From: Polyodon spathula
Taxonomy: Eukaryota > Chordata > Actinopteri > Acipenseriformes > Polyodontidae
Reading direction: 5' to 3'
Assembly (NCBI RefSeq): GCF_017654505.1
Contig: NW_024472105.1
Location: 1-64,000 of the forward strand
DNA: 64,000 nucleotides
The notes beneath the pieces are model-generated. The model made no database searches and was not told where the DNA came from. It saw nothing but the letters and a program-made list of their open reading frames with translations. Below are positions 62,912 through 64,000 of this stretch, in pieces; positions within the stretch are counted from its first letter, which is position 1; every line of letters begins with the position of its first letter. The position numbers and the translations under genes are program-made.

Positions 62912-64000
62912 TTACAGGGTGGCATTTCTTTCATTCCCATTTGTTTTACCACCAGCTGGCATTGAGGATGAAAAATAAAAGCTATTGGCAAGAGCCCCCA
63001 TTCTTTTGTTTATCACACTGGGCAGGGCGTCCGTTGGAGAAAGGGACCTGTAAACTAGATTGTCAGGTACATCCTCCCCGGCCCGAAAGACGGGCTGCCA
63101 GATTTTAGGATGGAAGAGCTTGTAGTATGTGACTTTGAGCAGTAACCCCAACAGGTAGGAGGCGAGCAGAGCTAGGAGCAGAGGCAGCACGTAGTGGTCT
63201 GTCACAAGGGGGTCCCTGTACCAGTACCACGTCCCCAGGAGAATGCCGCTGTCCGCTGCCATGAAGGTGTGATAGATGAGGCTCCTCCCCATTGTCCCGC
63301 CCTCTGCCACGTTGAACCAGCTGAAGTACCAGATGAGGGCCACCATGGTGCGATAGAGCCACTCTCCCGGACCGCTTTCCATGAAGTCAGTGTGCTGGGC
63401 CCAGGCCCAGAGGAGCAGGGCTGCCCACAGCAGCAGGAAGTGCAGTCCGATGTACGGGGGGAAGATGGAGGTGAAGAGGGCCACAGCGCCCACACGCGGA
63501 GCGATCAGCAGCAGGTTCCACAGGAAGTAGACGACGGAGGAGCTGTAGCCCAGTTTGTTTTTCTCTGGCAGGAAGGCACGCAGCGAGCGGTGGTATTCCA
63601 GGACCATCCAGGCAATAGAAATGAAGCAGGCAGCAATGCTGACACCTGCAGAAGATGGTACATTTTCAGTTGAAAAGTTCAATGTGGCAGACAAACGACA
63701 TCTACTTAAATCCATGAGTGCAAGCATATACAGTAGGCAAAGAATTCATGTTTCAAGTTTCAAGCAGTTACGTATTTATTACCTAGGCAGAACAAGATTT
63801 ACAGAGGATTCCAATATTTGAGGATGCATCAATGCATGCCGTTATTTAAAAGAGATTCATATACATTACCAAAAAAAAAAAAAAAAAAAAGTGTGAATTT
63901 CTGCAAGTGATTTTTAAAAGGAGTTACTTACACTGGAAGGTCTCTGCCTTGTTGTTGTGGATGATGATATACAGCATGAGGGTGAGCTGAGGAGTGCTTT
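62912..64000 (-). CDS. xkr8: XK-related protein 8 copy 2, partial (5' end beyond the window)
   Basis: Second tandem member of the family. Visible exons: part of exon 2 (63932 to the window edge, STPQLTLMLYIIIHNNKAETF) and the complete last exon (62912-63645), with a GTAAGT donor and a TGCAG acceptor at the same phase as copy 1. Exon 1 and most of exon 2 lie to the right. The last exon encodes the same membrane segments as copy 1. The tail after HPKIWQP is shorter and contains GEDVPDN (DVPD codons at 63062-63073), a canonical DxxD caspase motif where human XKR8 has DQVD. Exon 2 differs from copy 1 at about one base in eight, whereas 479 bp of the last exon are nearly identical. Confidence 0.94.
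63871..63890. repeat. A homopolymer
   Basis: About 20 A residues in the intron of xkr8 copy 2, about 40 nt from the exon 2 donor on its intronic side. Confidence 0.9.

Overview
The window is nuclear DNA of a vertebrate, most likely a non-teleost ray-finned fish. Genes are split by many short GT-AG introns, (TA)n arrays are very long and frequent, and the dispersed repeats are fish-type: a tRNA-headed SINE whose head resembles elements I associate with sturgeons and paddlefish, a V-SINE-like retroposon, hAT-type MITEs and a Penelope-like element. The sturgeon/paddlefish call is an inference from repeat style, not a proof.

Layout. 1-20.8 kb: AT-rich intergenic DNA with microsatellites, a 22-bp minisatellite, a SINE and a MITE. 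No gene is recognised there; one unidentified spliced ORF candidate lies at 13.9-14.7 kb. 20.9-27.8 kb (+): a complete 13-exon serum/glucocorticoid-regulated kinase gene (427 aa) with a TATA promoter. 28-31.8 kb: intergenic, with a CTCF-like site and a small inverted-repeat element. 31.8-54.5 kb (+): complete eya3, with a non-coding first exon and 18 coding exons (604 aa), including one GC-AG intron. 56.7-60.3 kb (-): a complete three-exon xkr8 gene (421 aa) that carries a nested hAT-in-retroposon insertion and a Penelope-like remnant in its introns. 62.9-64.0 kb (-): the last exon and part of exon 2 of a second tandem xkr8 gene, which runs off the right edge.

The tail-to-tail eya3/xkr8 pair matches the human EYA3-XKR8 arrangement on 1p35. 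The SGK gene beside eya3 is notable. SGK1 lies near EYA4, SGK2 near EYA2 and SGK3 near EYA1 in mammals, but I know of no SGK beside mammalian EYA3. This could be the fourth ohnologue, kept in this lineage and lost in mammals. The two xkr8 copies share a 479-bp tract with only four mismatches inside otherwise diverged genes, which points to gene conversion. Only copy 2 keeps a canonical caspase motif (DVPD) where human XKR8 has its activating cleavage site. The genes are not an operon; they are linked by conserved synteny.
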